Source: Clostridiaceae bacterium
Lineage (GTDB): Bacteria > Bacillota > Clostridia > Saccharofermentanales > DTU023
Reading direction: 5' to 3'
Length of the DNA: 61,766 nucleotides
NCBI GenBank assembly: GCA_012800435.1
Contig: JAAZJH010000020.1
Location: 1 to 61,766, forward strand
A model generated the notes under the pieces. The model ran no database searches. It had not been told where the DNA came from and worked only from the letters and a program-made list of their open reading frames with translations. Below, one piece after another: positions 43,397 through 54,406 of the stretch. How positions within the stretch are numbered: position 1 is the stretch's first letter; every line of letters begins with the position of its first letter. The position numbers and the translations under genes were made by a program.

Positions 43397-44099
43397 CCGT
43401 TACATATCGTCAACCGGATACTGCAGCCGTCGTGCAGCTGATCACCTCGTCGAGGCAGGCGATGTCATGATCAATGGCGAACTCGCTACACTCGGAGCAA
43501 AAGTCAAACCAGGCGATCGCGTCACCATTCGCGGACAAATACTTGCTCCGCCCTCTGAAAATCAACGGGTTTATCTTCTCCTTAACAAGCCGCCGGGCAT
43601 CACTTGTACCAGCCGTCGGGATGTACCCGGCAACATCATGGATTTCATCGATTATCCAACGCGTGTTTTCACGGTAGGACGCCTTGATAGAGATTCACGA
43701 GGACTGATTTTGCTGACAAATGACGGTATGATTGCAAACCGCATCATTAGAGCGCGTTACGGACACGAGAAAGAATATGAGGTGACTTGCGACCGTGACA
43801 TCTCGGATGATATGATCCGAAAAATGAGAACGGGCGTGCCGATTCTGAACACCGTAACACAACCGTGTAAAGCTTGGAAAACGAGTGCGCGGACGTTTCG
43901 TATCGTGCTGACACAGGGGCTTAATCGACAGATCAGACGAATGTGCGGCGCACTCAACTATAAAGTACTGGACCTCTGCCGTGTGAGAATCATGAATCTT
44001 TCCATTGAAGGGATTAAGGAAGGTATGTGGCGTAAACTGACAAACGATGAGCTAACGGAGCTTCATCGATTAGTCTGTGCCAAAGAAGATCACGAATAG
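43386..44099 (+). CDS. RsuA/RluB/RluF-family pseudouridine synthase
   Basis: 237 residues. N-terminal S4 RNA-binding domain (MRINRYISSTGYCSRRAADHLVEAGDV, within residues 1-60), then the synthase domain with LLLNKPPGITCTSRRD, the catalytic motif VGRLDRDSRGLILLTNDG and TQGLNRQIRRMCGAL. These are the marks of RluF/YjbC-type enzymes modifying 23S rRNA or tRNA-Tyr. The ATG lies 11 bases inside the kinase gene, so translation is probably coupled; the functional link is unclear. Confidence 0.93.
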   Translation: MRINRYISSTGYCSRRAADHLVEAGDVMINGELATLGAKVKPGDRVTIRGQILAPPSENQRVYLLLNKPPGITCTSRRDVPGNIMDFIDYPTRVFTVGRLDRDSRGLILLTNDGMIANRIIRARYGHEKEYEVTCDRDISDDMIRKMRTGVPILNTVTQPCKAWKTSARTFRIVLTQGLNRQIRRMCGALNYKVLDLCRVRIMNLSIEGIKEGMWRKLTNDELTELHRLVCAKEDHE

Positions 44100-44328
44100 T
44101 ATCGACGCTAGACTTGACCTTTCGTAATATTATAGTATTACTATGGTTTTTTACAGAGAAGACACGGCAATTCGTAAATTGGCAGGGTAATAAATATTTT
44201 GCCGATTTCTCGGCATTAATTCCAATCACAAAGGTTACATAGAGCACGAAAAAATACGCGAGCTATGCTACGATGAATACACTTACCCCGAGGGAAAATA
44301 CTCTCGTATTATTTAAGGAGAATAGAAT
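44100..44328. other. Intergenic region before desulfoferrodoxin
   Basis: Contains a weak hairpin GTAATA/TATTAC near 44120-44140 followed by GGTTTTTT that may end the rluF transcript, an extended -10 element TGCTACGAT (44266-44274) for the next gene, and a small CGAG/CTCG hairpin in its leader. Confidence 0.4.
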
Positions 44329-44706
44329 ATGAACGAACTTACTTTCTATGAATGCGACATTTGTAAAAACTTAGTGTATCTAGTACACGACGGTAAAGGA
44401 AAAATGGTCTGTTGCAATCAGCCGATGACAAAACTGGAAGCCGGCTCTGAGGACGCATCACAAGAAAAACACGTTCCCGCGCCTACGCGTAACGGCAATG
44501 TATTGGATGTTGTGGTCGGCAGCGTGGAACATCCGATGATCCCTGCGCACTACATCGTGTGGATCGCGACTGTTCAAGGTGACCATGTGCAGTTCGTGCA
44601 CCTTACATCTGATGACGATCCTAAAGCCTCATTCAATATTTCACCGGGAGAGGTCCGCGTGTACGCACATTGTAACCTGCATGGACTTTGGACCGCTGAA
44701 GCTTAA
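44329..44706 (+). CDS. dfx: Desulfoferrodoxin (class I superoxide reductase)
   Basis: 125 residues, the normal size. The N-terminal desulforedoxin domain has the four cysteines C9, C12, C28 and C29 for Fe centre I. The neelaredoxin-like domain has the catalytic Fe centre ligands H48, H68, H74, C115 and H118, with E46-K47 before the first histidine as in superoxide reductases. It reduces superoxide to peroxide without making oxygen, a typical defence of anaerobes. SD AAGGAG lies nine bases before the ATG. Single-gene unit ended by a strong terminator. I do not see a convincing PerR box. Confidence 0.97.
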   Translation: MNELTFYECDICKNLVYLVHDGKGKMVCCNQPMTKLEAGSEDASQEKHVPAPTRNGNVLDVVVGSVEHPMIPAHYIVWIATVQGDHVQFVHLTSDDDPKASFNISPGEVRVYAHCNLHGLWTAEA

Positions 44707-44719
44707 ACGAATATTTCTG

Positions 44720-44762
44720 AAAAAAAAAGAGACTGTCTCAATTCGAGGCAGTCTCTTTTTAA
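44720..44762. terminator. Bidirectional terminator between dfx and the YfhO gene
   Basis: A stem of about 14 bp (AAAGAGACTGTCTC with GAGGCAGTCTCTTT, one G-U) and loop AATTC, flanked by A8 on the left and T5 on the right, so it works for the converging transcripts. Confidence 0.93.
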
Positions 44763-44779
44763 TTGCGGCATTTATAAAC

Positions 44780-47581
44780 CTAAGTGCTCAGTCGCTCATC
44801 CTCGTCCAAAGCGATCGTCACCGTCATTTCTGCTTTTTGGGCAAGAAGCTCTTGAAAAAAGGCGTCATCCGTACGCTTTTCTTCCTCAAATTGATCATCC
44901 CTGTATAGGGCATCATTCTTTACTTTTTTTCTATGATGCAATACGAATGCAACTGTCATAAGAATAATTAAGACTGACAATGCGCCGATACTGATATATA
45001 ACCCTGTAAAGAATCCTATCGGTATAAAGCTCATGCTGAGCGTGTGTTCGCCCTGCTTCACAGGCAAGGCCATCAATGCGCCGTCGACGACTTCAATCTT
45101 GACCTGTTCGCCGTTAATCTTGGCACTCCAACCGGGATCATAAGGTATTGAGATTAAGATATGTCCATCCTGTTCTGCGCGGATCACGCCGAAAAAGCGA
45201 TCCTCGTAAAAAGAGGAAAGCGTGAAGCCATTCGCCTTTGCATGGTCAGCCATCTTTTGAAGAAGTGCGGTATCCAGCGAGGCGCAATGCACCACAAACT
45301 CACCTTCCGTTTTTGCGTCTGTGGCGAGCTTTATTGTCAAACGGATCGACTTACCCGCCTCAACGGATCCAAGTTCAACGATTCCCTTCTTCCCCTTGTC
45401 GATTGAAACGAGACGACCGTCAACATCGGCTTCAATAAAGCTAACCTCATGACCGCGAAGATCGACATTTAGATAATGAGGACCGTTTTCTTCCACTTTC
45501 CATACCAATTCATACGTCGAAACACCTCCGGACACCCTCGAAAAATGAAAGAGTGACTTATCTTCTGAGATGGATGAAAGTTCAGAGTGCCCCATCTCTA
45601 TGGTAGGCTCAACAAGCCGGAACATCACATCTTTTTCTCCTGAAATTGCCTTTGACAATTCGTTTTGCGTCTTAAAAGGGTTGCCATAGCTGCTGCTATA
45701 AGACGTAATGTTCGAACTGCAAGCAAATGCCAGAGAAAAGACGTATGGATTCTCATAAACGGTCACCGAGTGATTGCCGAGCACAACGGGACGTTCATCA
45801 TCTTTGAGCTCCGTAGAGCTGCGTTCAATAACATAGCGAATCGCAAAAAGCGAATCACAAAACAGTGTAGAGCCGCGGTATTGATAACTGTTGATGCCAT
45901 TGTTCTGATAGCCTATGTTCTTAAAGAACGGAACAGCGCTTTCCGGCGACGTCGAAGCAAAAAGCGATAGCCCCTGCAAGCCGTAGAGCGCCGGATCGTT
46001 GGAAGTTTTATACGGTTTAACTTCTGTACGGTAAAAAAGACTTCCTCCACCTTCCATCTCTCCTATTTTGGCCGCCGCTTGGCGGATTGACGAAGGCGCT
46101 TCACCAACGGTATAACCGTCACGACTTCCGTAATACTCATTATTGTCAAGCCAAGAAATACCCGATATCGAAGACAGAATGATCTCGAACAGCATGATCG
46201 AAAATAAAATGCTCGTCATCAGCTTACGGCGTGTTTTTCGCGTACGAAGCGACAGAAAAGAGAGCACATACATCACGATAAGCAGGATTGTAGCCCACGA
46301 AACCCATGAGGGCGCTTTGATGTCGTCAACAAGACCAGTTATCACCGGAACTGCCAGAGCAAAAACGAGGCCAAGCAACCCTATTTCCATCCGCGAAAAA
46401 TCGCTTACAGAACGCATCGCTTCGTAGGCAAGCGTTAAAACAAAGAAAACGATAACAAAGGAAAAGCGATGTGGCAACTGATTGGGGTAATGCATGCCAT
46501 GCCATATAAAATTGAACACATTGAAATCGAATGAGAGCAACAATAAGAAGAAGACAAGTATGTTCAATATTTTGTCACGCAGACGAATTCTCCCCGAAAC
46601 GACATACATGGGCAACAACAACAGGATAATAACGCCACAGTAAATGTTTGGGGCGCCTGAGCGAACCGTTGGTTCGAGGAAAGGAAAAAACTGTCCAAGA
46701 TATTTAAGCGGCTGGCCTGCAAGCTCAGGTTTGGGGAAAGCGTCGCCCGCAGCAGAAGTGAGTTTTAGAGACTCCCACGTCGGATAGATAAGTACGGCAG
46801 TGAGCGCAACGGCAAGGATCGTCAGACCGACAACTGCTAAAAAAATCAGCAAAGTCTTCCTGTGAGGAAATTTTTCGGTTGAGCGAAGAAATAAAAGCGG
46901 AAACATCAGCGCTATAAACAGACACGCCATATAAGCAGTGTAAAAGTGACTTGCAATCATCATGGCCAGTGCGATCGGGTAAAGAATCCACCGTCCGTCG
47001 CGCATCAGACGGATCAGCGCGGCAAACACAATCGGAAGCCATATAAGAGTGTCAAGCCACATTACATTCCATGCGTACGCCATCGTAAAGCCCGAGAGTG
47101 CGTACAGCGACGAAAAAGCGATCGCAAGGTATCCACGTCGTTGAAACGCTGTCCTTAGGAAAAAGTGAAACGCCCAGCCTGCAAGCCCGATCTTTAAAAG
47201 TGAGATGAACAAAATCGCTTCCGTCAATAAAGACGGGGGAAATATTAAAAGCAGCAAATTAAAAGGACTTGCTAAGTAATAAGCGAAAAGTGCGTAAAAA
47301 TTGAGTCCCAAACCGCCGGCGAAGGAGTAAAAAGGAGATCCTCCCGTCAGGATTTTGTCACGATAGACCGCCATAAAGGGGGCGTACTGGTGGTAAAGAT
47401 CAACCGTCAGAATATGACGATTGCCAAAGGGAAAAACGCCGCGTACCGCATAAGCAAGAAATAAAACCAGAAAAGGAATAAGAAATGCAAGAATAGCGTA
47501 ACGGCGATTCTGAACTCGACGCCGATCGCGTACATCAGGTAAAAAAGACATAATCCTGCTACGTTGCTTCAGCGTCTGCAT
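44780..47581 (-). CDS. YfhO family polytopic membrane protein
   Basis: 933 residues. About a dozen transmembrane helices in the first 510 residues, including the YfhO marks DLYHQYAPFMAVYRDKILTGG and YSFAGGLGLNFYALFAYYLASP, then an outer domain rich in beta strand (about 515-870), a last helix (about 873-895) and a cytoplasmic tail. In Gram-positive bacteria YfhO relatives are thought to glycosylate lipoteichoic acid or surface glycolipids as GT-C-type transferases. Start at the ATG 47579-47581 with SD GAGGAGG about ten bases upstream. The gene begins only about 25 bases after the RNase P RNA. Confidence 0.92.
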   Translation of the reverse strand: MQTLKQRSRIMSFLPDVRDRRRVQNRRYAILAFLIPFLVLFLAYAVRGVFPFGNRHILTVDLYHQYAPFMAVYRDKILTGGSPFYSFAGGLGLNFYALFAYYLASPFNLLLLIFPPSLLTEAILFISLLKIGLAGWAFHFFLRTAFQRRGYLAIAFSSLYALSGFTMAYAWNVMWLDTLIWLPIVFAALIRLMRDGRWILYPIALAMMIASHFYTAYMACLFIALMFPLLFLRSTEKFPHRKTLLIFLAVVGLTILAVALTAVLIYPTWESLKLTSAAGDAFPKPELAGQPLKYLGQFFPFLEPTVRSGAPNIYCGVIILLLLPMYVVSGRIRLRDKILNILVFFLLLLSFDFNVFNFIWHGMHYPNQLPHRFSFVIVFFVLTLAYEAMRSVSDFSRMEIGLLGLVFALAVPVITGLVDDIKAPSWVSWATILLIVMYVLSFLSLRTRKTRRKLMTSILFSIMLFEIILSSISGISWLDNNEYYGSRDGYTVGEAPSSIRQAAAKIGEMEGGGSLFYRTEVKPYKTSNDPALYGLQGLSLFASTSPESAVPFFKNIGYQNNGINSYQYRGSTLFCDSLFAIRYVIERSSTELKDDERPVVLGNHSVTVYENPYVFSLAFACSSNITSYSSSYGNPFKTQNELSKAISGEKDVMFRLVEPTIEMGHSELSSISEDKSLFHFSRVSGGVSTYELVWKVEENGPHYLNVDLRGHEVSFIEADVDGRLVSIDKGKKGIVELGSVEAGKSIRLTIKLATDAKTEGEFVVHCASLDTALLQKMADHAKANGFTLSSFYEDRFFGVIRAEQDGHILISIPYDPGWSAKINGEQVKIEVVDGALMALPVKQGEHTLSMSFIPIGFFTGLYISIGALSVLIILMTVAFVLHHRKKVKNDALYRDDQFEEEKRTDDAFFQELLAQKAEMTVTIALDEDERLST

Positions 47582-47604
47582 TTGGCGACGACCTCCTCAA
47601 GACG

Positions 47605-47957
47605 ATCTGCTGAGCCAGTCTATAAGCCGGGTTCTGTCGTGGACGGTCATCTATCTCGATCTTCTGTTGCCAGAAGACTCTAGCCGCCTCCGCGGAACCG
47701 GCAGGCACCCGTTGTTCCTCCACGGCGTTGCTCCGGATGGGGTTTGCATGGCCGGTACGTCTCCGTACCGCCGGTGAGCTCTTACCTCACCTTTCCACCA
47801 TCGCCGAGACGCCTCTCGGCAGTCTATTTCTGTTGCACTGTCCTTAAAGTCGCCTTCACCGGCCGTTAGCCGGCATCCTTGCCCTAGGAGCCCGGACTTT
47901 CCTCAGCGAGCGCTTTTCAGCGTTTCGCCGCGACCGTCAAACTGACTCAGCCCTGAT
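47605..47957 (-). ncRNA. rnpB: RNase P RNA (type A)
   Basis: The minus strand carries the conserved core: GAGGAAAGTCCGGGCTCC near the 5' end, the GGTGAAAAGGTG-like and TAAGAGCTCACCGG regions in the middle, and GACAGAACCCGGCTTATAG near the 3' end. Helix P1 forms from CTGAGTCAG (47942-47950) and CTGGCTCAG (47610-47618). The catalytic RNA matures tRNA 5' ends. The promoter is directly upstream. I see no terminator before the YfhO gene. Confidence 0.95.
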
Positions 47958-47964
47958 CTATATT

Positions 47965-47993
47965 ATTATAAAGTGATAGACGATACCGTTCAA
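47965..47993 (-). promoter_or_regulatory. Promoter of rnpB
   Basis: TTGAAC (47988-47993), 17 bases, perfect TATAAT (47965-47970) on the minus strand, about eight bases before the RNA 5' end. Confidence 0.85.
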
Positions 47994-48016
47994 ATGACAA
48001 ACTTGTGACACCTTGT

Positions 48017-48826
48017 CTATGTATTCATCCGCATCTCAAGCTGCAGAATAAGAGATTCTATCTTCGAATCAAAAGGTTTGCGCTTTATCAATTTTTGAAG
48101 CTTTTGGTAAAGCCAAGCCAAATACGACCATGGTGCAGCTGTGTCCTCCGTTCGATACTCAACAAGACGTTTTTGAAAAGAAAGGCAGAATTGATCCGCG
48201 TTAAACGGGATATCTTTATATAACAGCCGATAAAATACACGAGTCTTATCGAGGAAACACTGACCGAAATACTTGTCAACTGAAGAACAGAACGGCGACG
48301 AATGAACTGGTATTGACGGATCGCAAACGATGACAAGATACGAGTAGCGGCGATCAAAAACAGCTATCTCATTAAAAGGAATCAACCCGACCTCGTAGAG
48401 AAAACACCGTAATACTTCGTCATACGTTTGAGGCTGCAAAACAAGACGTCGTGCTCGTTGCGCTTTAGCAAGACCGGCACGAAGAATTTGGGTGATGCTC
48501 TCCCCGCCAAGCCCGCTAATGATTACTGTATCGTCTGACGTCAACGAAATTTTCTCAAAGCCATTTGTTTCCAGAAACGTAATCCGCTCTCTATCAACGT
48601 TCTCCTGATTAACATGACGACGTGCTGCAAATAGCGGTCCCCGCCTAATATCCGTAGCGAGGACTTCTGATACCACTCCTTTTTTCAAAAGCGCTATAGG
48701 GATACGTGCGTGATCGGTGCCAATATCAACGACACGTCCGCCTGGCGGCACAAGCGAAGCGATAAGCGCAAGACGGCGGCTCCCCCCCAAATCAGACGCC
48801 GAAAAAGTGAAGCCGCCGTCCATCAT
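48017..48826 (-). CDS. trmK: tRNA (adenine22-N1)-methyltransferase TrmK
   Basis: About 269 residues if the ATG at 48824-48826 is used; a TTG at 48859 is an alternative. Rossmann-fold methyltransferase with VVDIGTDHARIPIALLKKG (SAM motif I), ATDIRRGPLFAARRHV and IISGLGGESITQIL, the TrmK signature. It methylates A22 of some tRNAs. Position downstream of rpoD is the standard one in Bacillota (sigA-trmK in Bacillus). Residues beyond 230 form the helical C-terminal part. Confidence 0.93.
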   Translation of the reverse strand: MMDGGFTFSASDLGGSRRLALIASLVPPGGRVVDIGTDHARIPIALLKKGVVSEVLATDIRRGPLFAARRHVNQENVDRERITFLETNGFEKISLTSDDTVIISGLGGESITQILRAGLAKAQRARRLVLQPQTYDEVLRCFLYEVGLIPFNEIAVFDRRYSYLVIVCDPSIPVHSSPFCSSVDKYFGQCFLDKTRVFYRLLYKDIPFNADQFCLSFQKRLVEYRTEDTAAPWSYLAWLYQKLQKLIKRKPFDSKIESLILQLEMRMNT

Positions 48827-48931
48827 ATCTTTTCTTTTAACAAAAAGTGCATCGCCCAAACGAACATCATTGATTTTTCGATCTTGTCCATACGTTGAAC
48901 GCTATTGACGCGATTCAATCTATTTGACGAT

Positions 48932-50407
48932 TTAGTCAAGGTACTCGCGAAGTTTATCGCTCATTCCGGGACCGCGCATTTTTCTTAGTGCCTTCGCTTC
49001 AATCTGGCGAATGCGCTCACGTGTAACATCAAACTCAAGGCCGACTTCCTCAAGAGTGCGCGATCTACCGTCATCCAACCCGAAGCGTAGCCGCAGGACT
49101 TTTTCCTCTCGCGGCGTAAGACTGGACAGTACTTTTGTCAGCTCTTCTTTAAGGAGTGTGGAAGCCGCTTGATCGGCAGGTGACGGCGCGTCTTCATCCG
49201 GAATAAAATCGCCAAGATGACTATCTTCCTCTTCTCCGATCGGCTTTTCAAGCGACACCGGCTCTTGTGAAATTTTCATGATCTCGCGTACTTTTTCAGG
49301 CGTGATGTCCATTTCTGCCGCAATCTCCTCGACCTCCGGTTCACGACCAAGCTCTTGAACGAGTTGCCGCTGTATACGGATAAGTTTGTTGATCGTTTCC
49401 ACCATGTGCACCGGAATACGTATCACACGCGCCTGATCAGCGATAGCACGCGTGATCGCCTGACGAATCCACCACGTGGCGTATGTACTGAATTTGAATC
49501 CCTTGGTGTAGTCGAATTTGTCGACCGCCTTAATGAGTCCGAGATTCCCTTCCTGAATCAAGTCTAAAAAATGCATCCCGCGACCGGTATAACGTTTCGC
49601 AATGCTCACAACGAGGCGCAAGTTGGCCTCAATCATATGCTGTTTAGCTTCCCAGTCACCGGCTTCCATCCGCGCGGCAAGAATCTTTTCTTCCTCTGCG
49701 GTGAGCAACTCGACTTTGCCGATTTCTTTCAAGTACATGCGTACAGGATCATCAACAAGCATCGCGTCGTTGTATGCTTCCGCCTTTTTGCTTCTGTCAC
49801 GCTCACGCATCTCCAGCACGATCTCTTCGTCATCAATGACCTCAATGCCGACGCGTTCCAAAAGGATAATCACATCATCCAATCGATCTTCATCCCATTG
49901 GATTTTATCCAAATAATCGAGCACTTCCTGCTGCTTTAGCTCACCATCTTTGTCTTTGCCGTAGAAAATCAATGGGTAAATGATATTGAGATCAATGTCA
50001 GTATCGCCTAAACGCTCTCGTAGTGTTTCTTCATCTTTCTCCGACGGATCCAGATCATCACCATCTTCATCTAGGAAAATCTCATCGTCTTCAATATCAT
50101 CTTCGTTATCGGGATCGTAATCGCGGTCTTCCTGATCGGCATCATCATCGGATATACGTGTGACGTGAATGTCCTCTTCAGCAAGCTGAGATACTTTGGA
50201 TACGGATAAAATTTCGTCTTCAGACTCAACGTCAAGCGCCGGCGTTCTGATTGGACGATAATGGACGGTAGAAACCCAGTCCGGTAAGGACAACATTGAT
50301 GTTTCCGTGGCCTCCATCGGCTCAATAGTCAACACATTGTATGCAGATTTGGCAGAAGCTTCTTGCCAAGTTAATACGCTTATTTCTTTTTTACTCATCG
50401 CAGTCAC
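48932..50407 (-). CDS. rpoD: Primary sigma factor RpoD (sigma-A)
   Basis: 491 residues, longer than the roughly 370 of Bacillus SigA because of an extended N-terminus that includes a highly acidic stretch (about 65-130). Region 1.2-2.4 with [21 protein letters not shown] and [19 protein letters not shown], region 3 with [21 protein letters not shown] and region 4 with [27 protein letters not shown] are all intact. GTG start at 50405-50407 overlaps the dnaG stop (GTGA) and has AAGGAG four bases upstream; an ATG three codons later is possible. Recognises the TTGACA/TATAAT promoters seen across the window. Confidence 0.98.
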   Translation of the reverse strand: MTAMSKKEISVLTWQEASAKSAYNVLTIEPMEATETSMLSLPDWVSTVHYRPIRTPALDVESEDEILSVSKVSQLAEEDIHVTRISDDDADQEDRDYDPDNEDDIEDDEIFLDEDGDDLDPSEKDEETLRERLGDTDIDLNIIYPLIFYGKDKDGELKQQEVLDYLDKIQWDEDRLDDVIILLERVGIEVIDDEEIVLEMRERDRSKKAEAYNDAMLVDDPVRMYLKEIGKVELLTAEEEKILAARMEAGDWEAKQHMIEANLRLVVSIAKRYTGRGMHFLDLIQEGNLGLIKAVDKFDYTKGFKFSTYATWWIRQAITRAIADQARVIRIPVHMVETINKLIRIQRQLVQELGREPEVEEIAAEMDITPEKVREIMKISQEPVSLEKPIGEEEDSHLGDFIPDEDAPSPADQAASTLLKEELTKVLSSLTPREEKVLRLRFGLDDGRSRTLEEVGLEFDVTRERIRQIEAKALRKMRGPGMSDKLREYLD

Positions 50408-52383
50408 TGTTCTCCTTGCAAGATTGTGCGCATAATTTGCGCGGACATCATTAGCTCGGCCGCTTTAGAAAATGCACGATCGGCATTTTCCTTCTGACCG
50501 GAAATTTCCATTTCAGAACCTTTGTCATTCAGCATCGAGGCGTCGTTTTCCCAACTTTCTGCTCTCATTGTAAGCAATGCTCGTTTGTAAAGGCGCCGTT
50601 TGTCATCAGGTTTGATTCGCATTTTCTCAAATGTTTTGATTGTCTGCAAGAAGGCGCGTCGCAGTGCTTCAACATTTTCTGCCGTTTTCTTCTTATTCGA
50701 ATCGTCCTGCACATCAAGTTGATCGACACGCGCTAGAAAAGTCGCCATCGTCAACGTGCCGTCTGCCGCGCTATCAATCATTGAGAGTGCCAATTGTCTT
50801 AGTGCACCCGGCGAAAAATCTGCCGGTTGAAGCGGCATACGGGTATCATCTGATAACAACATTTCCCTGACAGCGGTCGATAATGAAAACCCTTCTAGCA
50901 TCGACTCTTCAATACGCGGTCGTTCTTTGATAAGTGAAGGCTCCGTCACCAAAAGCGCCATAAGGTTCATCGCGTGATTATCTTCGCTTGTTTGAGCCGG
51001 AGCTCGTCGCTGCTGAAGATGTGTCATACTCTTAGGGCTGCGCGAATCGCGGTAATCCACATTTGACACCTTCATTTTATCATCGCGTCGTTGAGTTCGG
51101 CGGCGTTCGACCTCTTCCATAATTGTTTTGGATGAAAGACGCCAGCGTTCGCCAAGACGTCTGGCATAAAGCTCTCGAGTCACTCCATCCGGCTCTTCAG
51201 AAAGAATGGAGAGCGCACGGTTACGTGTCTCATTCTCCGGAAGGAGAGGAATCTCTTTTTGTTCTTGTGCGAGCAAGGCGAGTTGATAACCTGTTACATC
51301 TAGTGATTCAGCCAGCGCAGCAACCAGTCGGCCCTTGCCAAAGCGGTTGAGGTAATCATCCGGATCCTTCGCTCCATCCAACAGCACAAAACGGGCAGAT
51401 ACATTTGCCTGCTGCAAAACCTCATGCGCGCGCAACGCCGCTTCCGTACCCGCGCGATCCGCGTCAAAGAGAAGAAGAACGTTGCGAGCCGTGCGACCGA
51501 GCAGTTGCGCCTGATAAGGGGTTAATGCCGTTCCGAGTGGTGCTACAACATTCCGAACACCTGCTCGGGCAAGCGCAATCACGTCCATATAGCCTTCGAC
51601 AACAATCATTTCTTCTGATCTTGCACGTTGTGCTTGGGGCCATCCGAAAAGATGCTTGCCTTTCTGGTAAACGAGTGTTTCGGGCGAGTTGATATATTTG
51701 GGACCGTCATCTTCGATGCGTCGTCCGCCAAAGGCGAGGATACGCCCTTGCAAGTCAATGACGGGAAACATGACACGCCCCCGGAAAAAATCTATCCAAT
51801 TACCCTGACTGGAGCGTCGAATCAAACCGGCGTCGGTCATCGCCGATTCTTCAAACCCCTTTTCCTTTAGATGTTGAAAAAGACCATCCCATCGATCAAG
51901 CGCAAAACCTAGTCCAAAAGAACGATAGATACCGCGGTCAATACCACGACGCGCCAGATATTCTCGCGCAGGCTGTCCCTCCGGTGATTCGAGTGTACTA
52001 TAAAAATAACGAGCCGCCTCCAGCAAAGCCGACATAGCTTGCTGGCGACGCTCCCTTTTTATCTTCCACTGTCCGTCACTTTCCTCTTCATCTAGTACAA
52101 CGCCGGCTTGATCTGCCAGTAAACGGATGGCTTCAGGATAGGAAATGTGCTCTATCTCCTGAATAAATTTGATGACATTGCCACCTTTATGACACCCGAA
52201 ACAATAAAAAATCTGTTTGCTGGGAACGACACTGAATGAAGGTGTCTTCTCATCATGAAAAGGACAAAGCCCAAATAGGTTCAGGCCGCTTTTTTTCTCA
52301 AGGCGGACATAACGCGAAACGACATCAACGATGTCGTTCGCACGAATAACGTCATCAATCGAATGTTGAGAAATCAACCCCAA
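50404..52383 (-). CDS. dnaG: DNA primase
   Basis: 659 residues. CHC2 zinc finger ([20 protein letters not shown] then CFGC), TOPRIM fold with [15 protein letters not shown] and [16 protein letters not shown], and a C-terminal helical helicase-binding region. Synthesises primers for lagging-strand replication. The start codon is TTG at 52381-52383 with GGAG nine bases upstream; the first residues correspond to the normal start of DnaG. Operon dnaG-rpoD-trmK. Confidence 0.97.
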   Translation of the reverse strand: MGLISQHSIDDVIRANDIVDVVSRYVRLEKKSGLNLFGLCPFHDEKTPSFSVVPSKQIFYCFGCHKGGNVIKFIQEIEHISYPEAIRLLADQAGVVLDEEESDGQWKIKRERRQQAMSALLEAARYFYSTLESPEGQPAREYLARRGIDRGIYRSFGLGFALDRWDGLFQHLKEKGFEESAMTDAGLIRRSSQGNWIDFFRGRVMFPVIDLQGRILAFGGRRIEDDGPKYINSPETLVYQKGKHLFGWPQAQRARSEEMIVVEGYMDVIALARAGVRNVVAPLGTALTPYQAQLLGRTARNVLLLFDADRAGTEAALRAHEVLQQANVSARFVLLDGAKDPDDYLNRFGKGRLVAALAESLDVTGYQLALLAQEQKEIPLLPENETRNRALSILSEEPDGVTRELYARRLGERWRLSSKTIMEEVERRRTQRRDDKMKVSNVDYRDSRSPKSMTHLQQRRAPAQTSEDNHAMNLMALLVTEPSLIKERPRIEESMLEGFSLSTAVREMLLSDDTRMPLQPADFSPGALRQLALSMIDSAADGTLTMATFLARVDQLDVQDDSNKKKTAENVEALRRAFLQTIKTFEKMRIKPDDKRRLYKRALLTMRAESWENDASMLNDKGSEMEISGQKENADRAFSKAAELMMSAQIMRTILQGEQ

Positions 52384-52591
52384 ATCGTCTGCTCCGCACC
52401 TTAGGTAAAACGTCGAATAGCAACGACTAACCTATACAGGAAGCCTCACGAATAAGCCATGGCACAGATGGAGCATATACTCCACAACATCTATAGACAT
52501 TCGCTCGTTTGACACAAATGTCAATTCACAACGCAGTTTATGCGACTTTGACTGCCTAATCTGCGTCTTTTTCCTAGGATGACACCCTATC

Positions 52592-53002
52592 TTACGAATC
52601 TGCTTCCTTCGATTCTTTTTTGGATTCTTTCTTGCTCTTTCTGGAGTCTTTATCTGACTCGGCATCCTCATCATCAGGGATTACCGTGCTGATGGCGCTT
52701 TTCTTAAAGGTCAACATCGTGCTCGCGACTCCCGAGTAAATAGTCACTTCATCGCCTGAAATGTTGGCAACACGTCCGACAATACCGCCAATGGACATCA
52801 CTTTATCACCCGGCTTCATACGTTCTAGTTTGGCTTTGAGCTCTTTCTCTCTTTTCTTCTGTGGACGGATGGTGAAAAAATACATCACTCCAATGATGAG
52901 AATAAAGGGCAGGAACATCCCTAGCGACTGTAAAATACCGCCTTTTTGCGCGGACGCGTCTGTTGCTTGTTTTGCCGCCAGCAAAAAAGTACTAAACATC
53001 AT
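52592..53002 (-). CDS. yajC: Preprotein translocase accessory subunit YajC
   Basis: 136 residues. One transmembrane helix (about 28-45, GMFLPFILIIGVMYFFTIRPQKKREKEL, split over about 28-55) and the conserved MKPGDKVMSIGGIVGRV. The C-terminal 30 residues are a Lys/Glu/Ser/Asp-rich tail. In bacteria it associates with SecDF. SD GAAGGAG lies seven bases before the ATG. Downstream of tgt, as usual, although secDF is not next to it. Confidence 0.94.
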   Translation of the reverse strand: MMFSTFLLAAKQATDASAQKGGILQSLGMFLPFILIIGVMYFFTIRPQKKREKELKAKLERMKPGDKVMSIGGIVGRVANISGDEVTIYSGVASTMLTFKKSAISTVIPDDEDAESDKDSRKSKKESKKESKEADS

Positions 53003-53183
53003 ATTGATTTCTCCTTCAATGGTAAAAACTCCGTGCCATCAACGACACCGCACGGGCAGCGTCTCTAGGGCGACACTGATGAGTGTACCATAAAAACGGC
53101 GGTTTGACGATAATGCACGGCAGCATGGCGATAATACACCTCATGTTGTTGATTAGAAAATCTACTATCACAGCAGAACTTAT

Positions 53184-54344
<1,161 letters not shown>

Positions 54345-54348
54345 TTAT

Positions 54349-54406
54349 TACTCTGTTATTGGCTTGCTCTGTGATTGGCTTGCTCGTCTCCTTGCTCTGT
54401 GATTGG
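54349..54406. repeat. Three short direct repeats at the 3' end of queA
   Basis: The 14-mer TGCTCTGTGATTGG occurs at 54365-54378 and 54393-54406, with a variant (TACTCTGTTATTGG) at 54349-54362. The unit spacing is not a multiple of three, so each copy is read in another frame. The stop codon of queA falls in the variant copy, at the position where it differs from the other two. Confidence 0.85.

Noticed and set aside
44115-44145. PerR box for dfx
   Set aside because: The AT-rich inverted repeat does not match the PerR consensus and is about 190 bases from the dfx start.
52432-52674. 80-codon minus-strand frame overlapping the end of yajC
   Set aside because: It shares bases with yajC in another frame, is rich in Lys and Arg from the repetitive 3' end of that gene, and has no SD.
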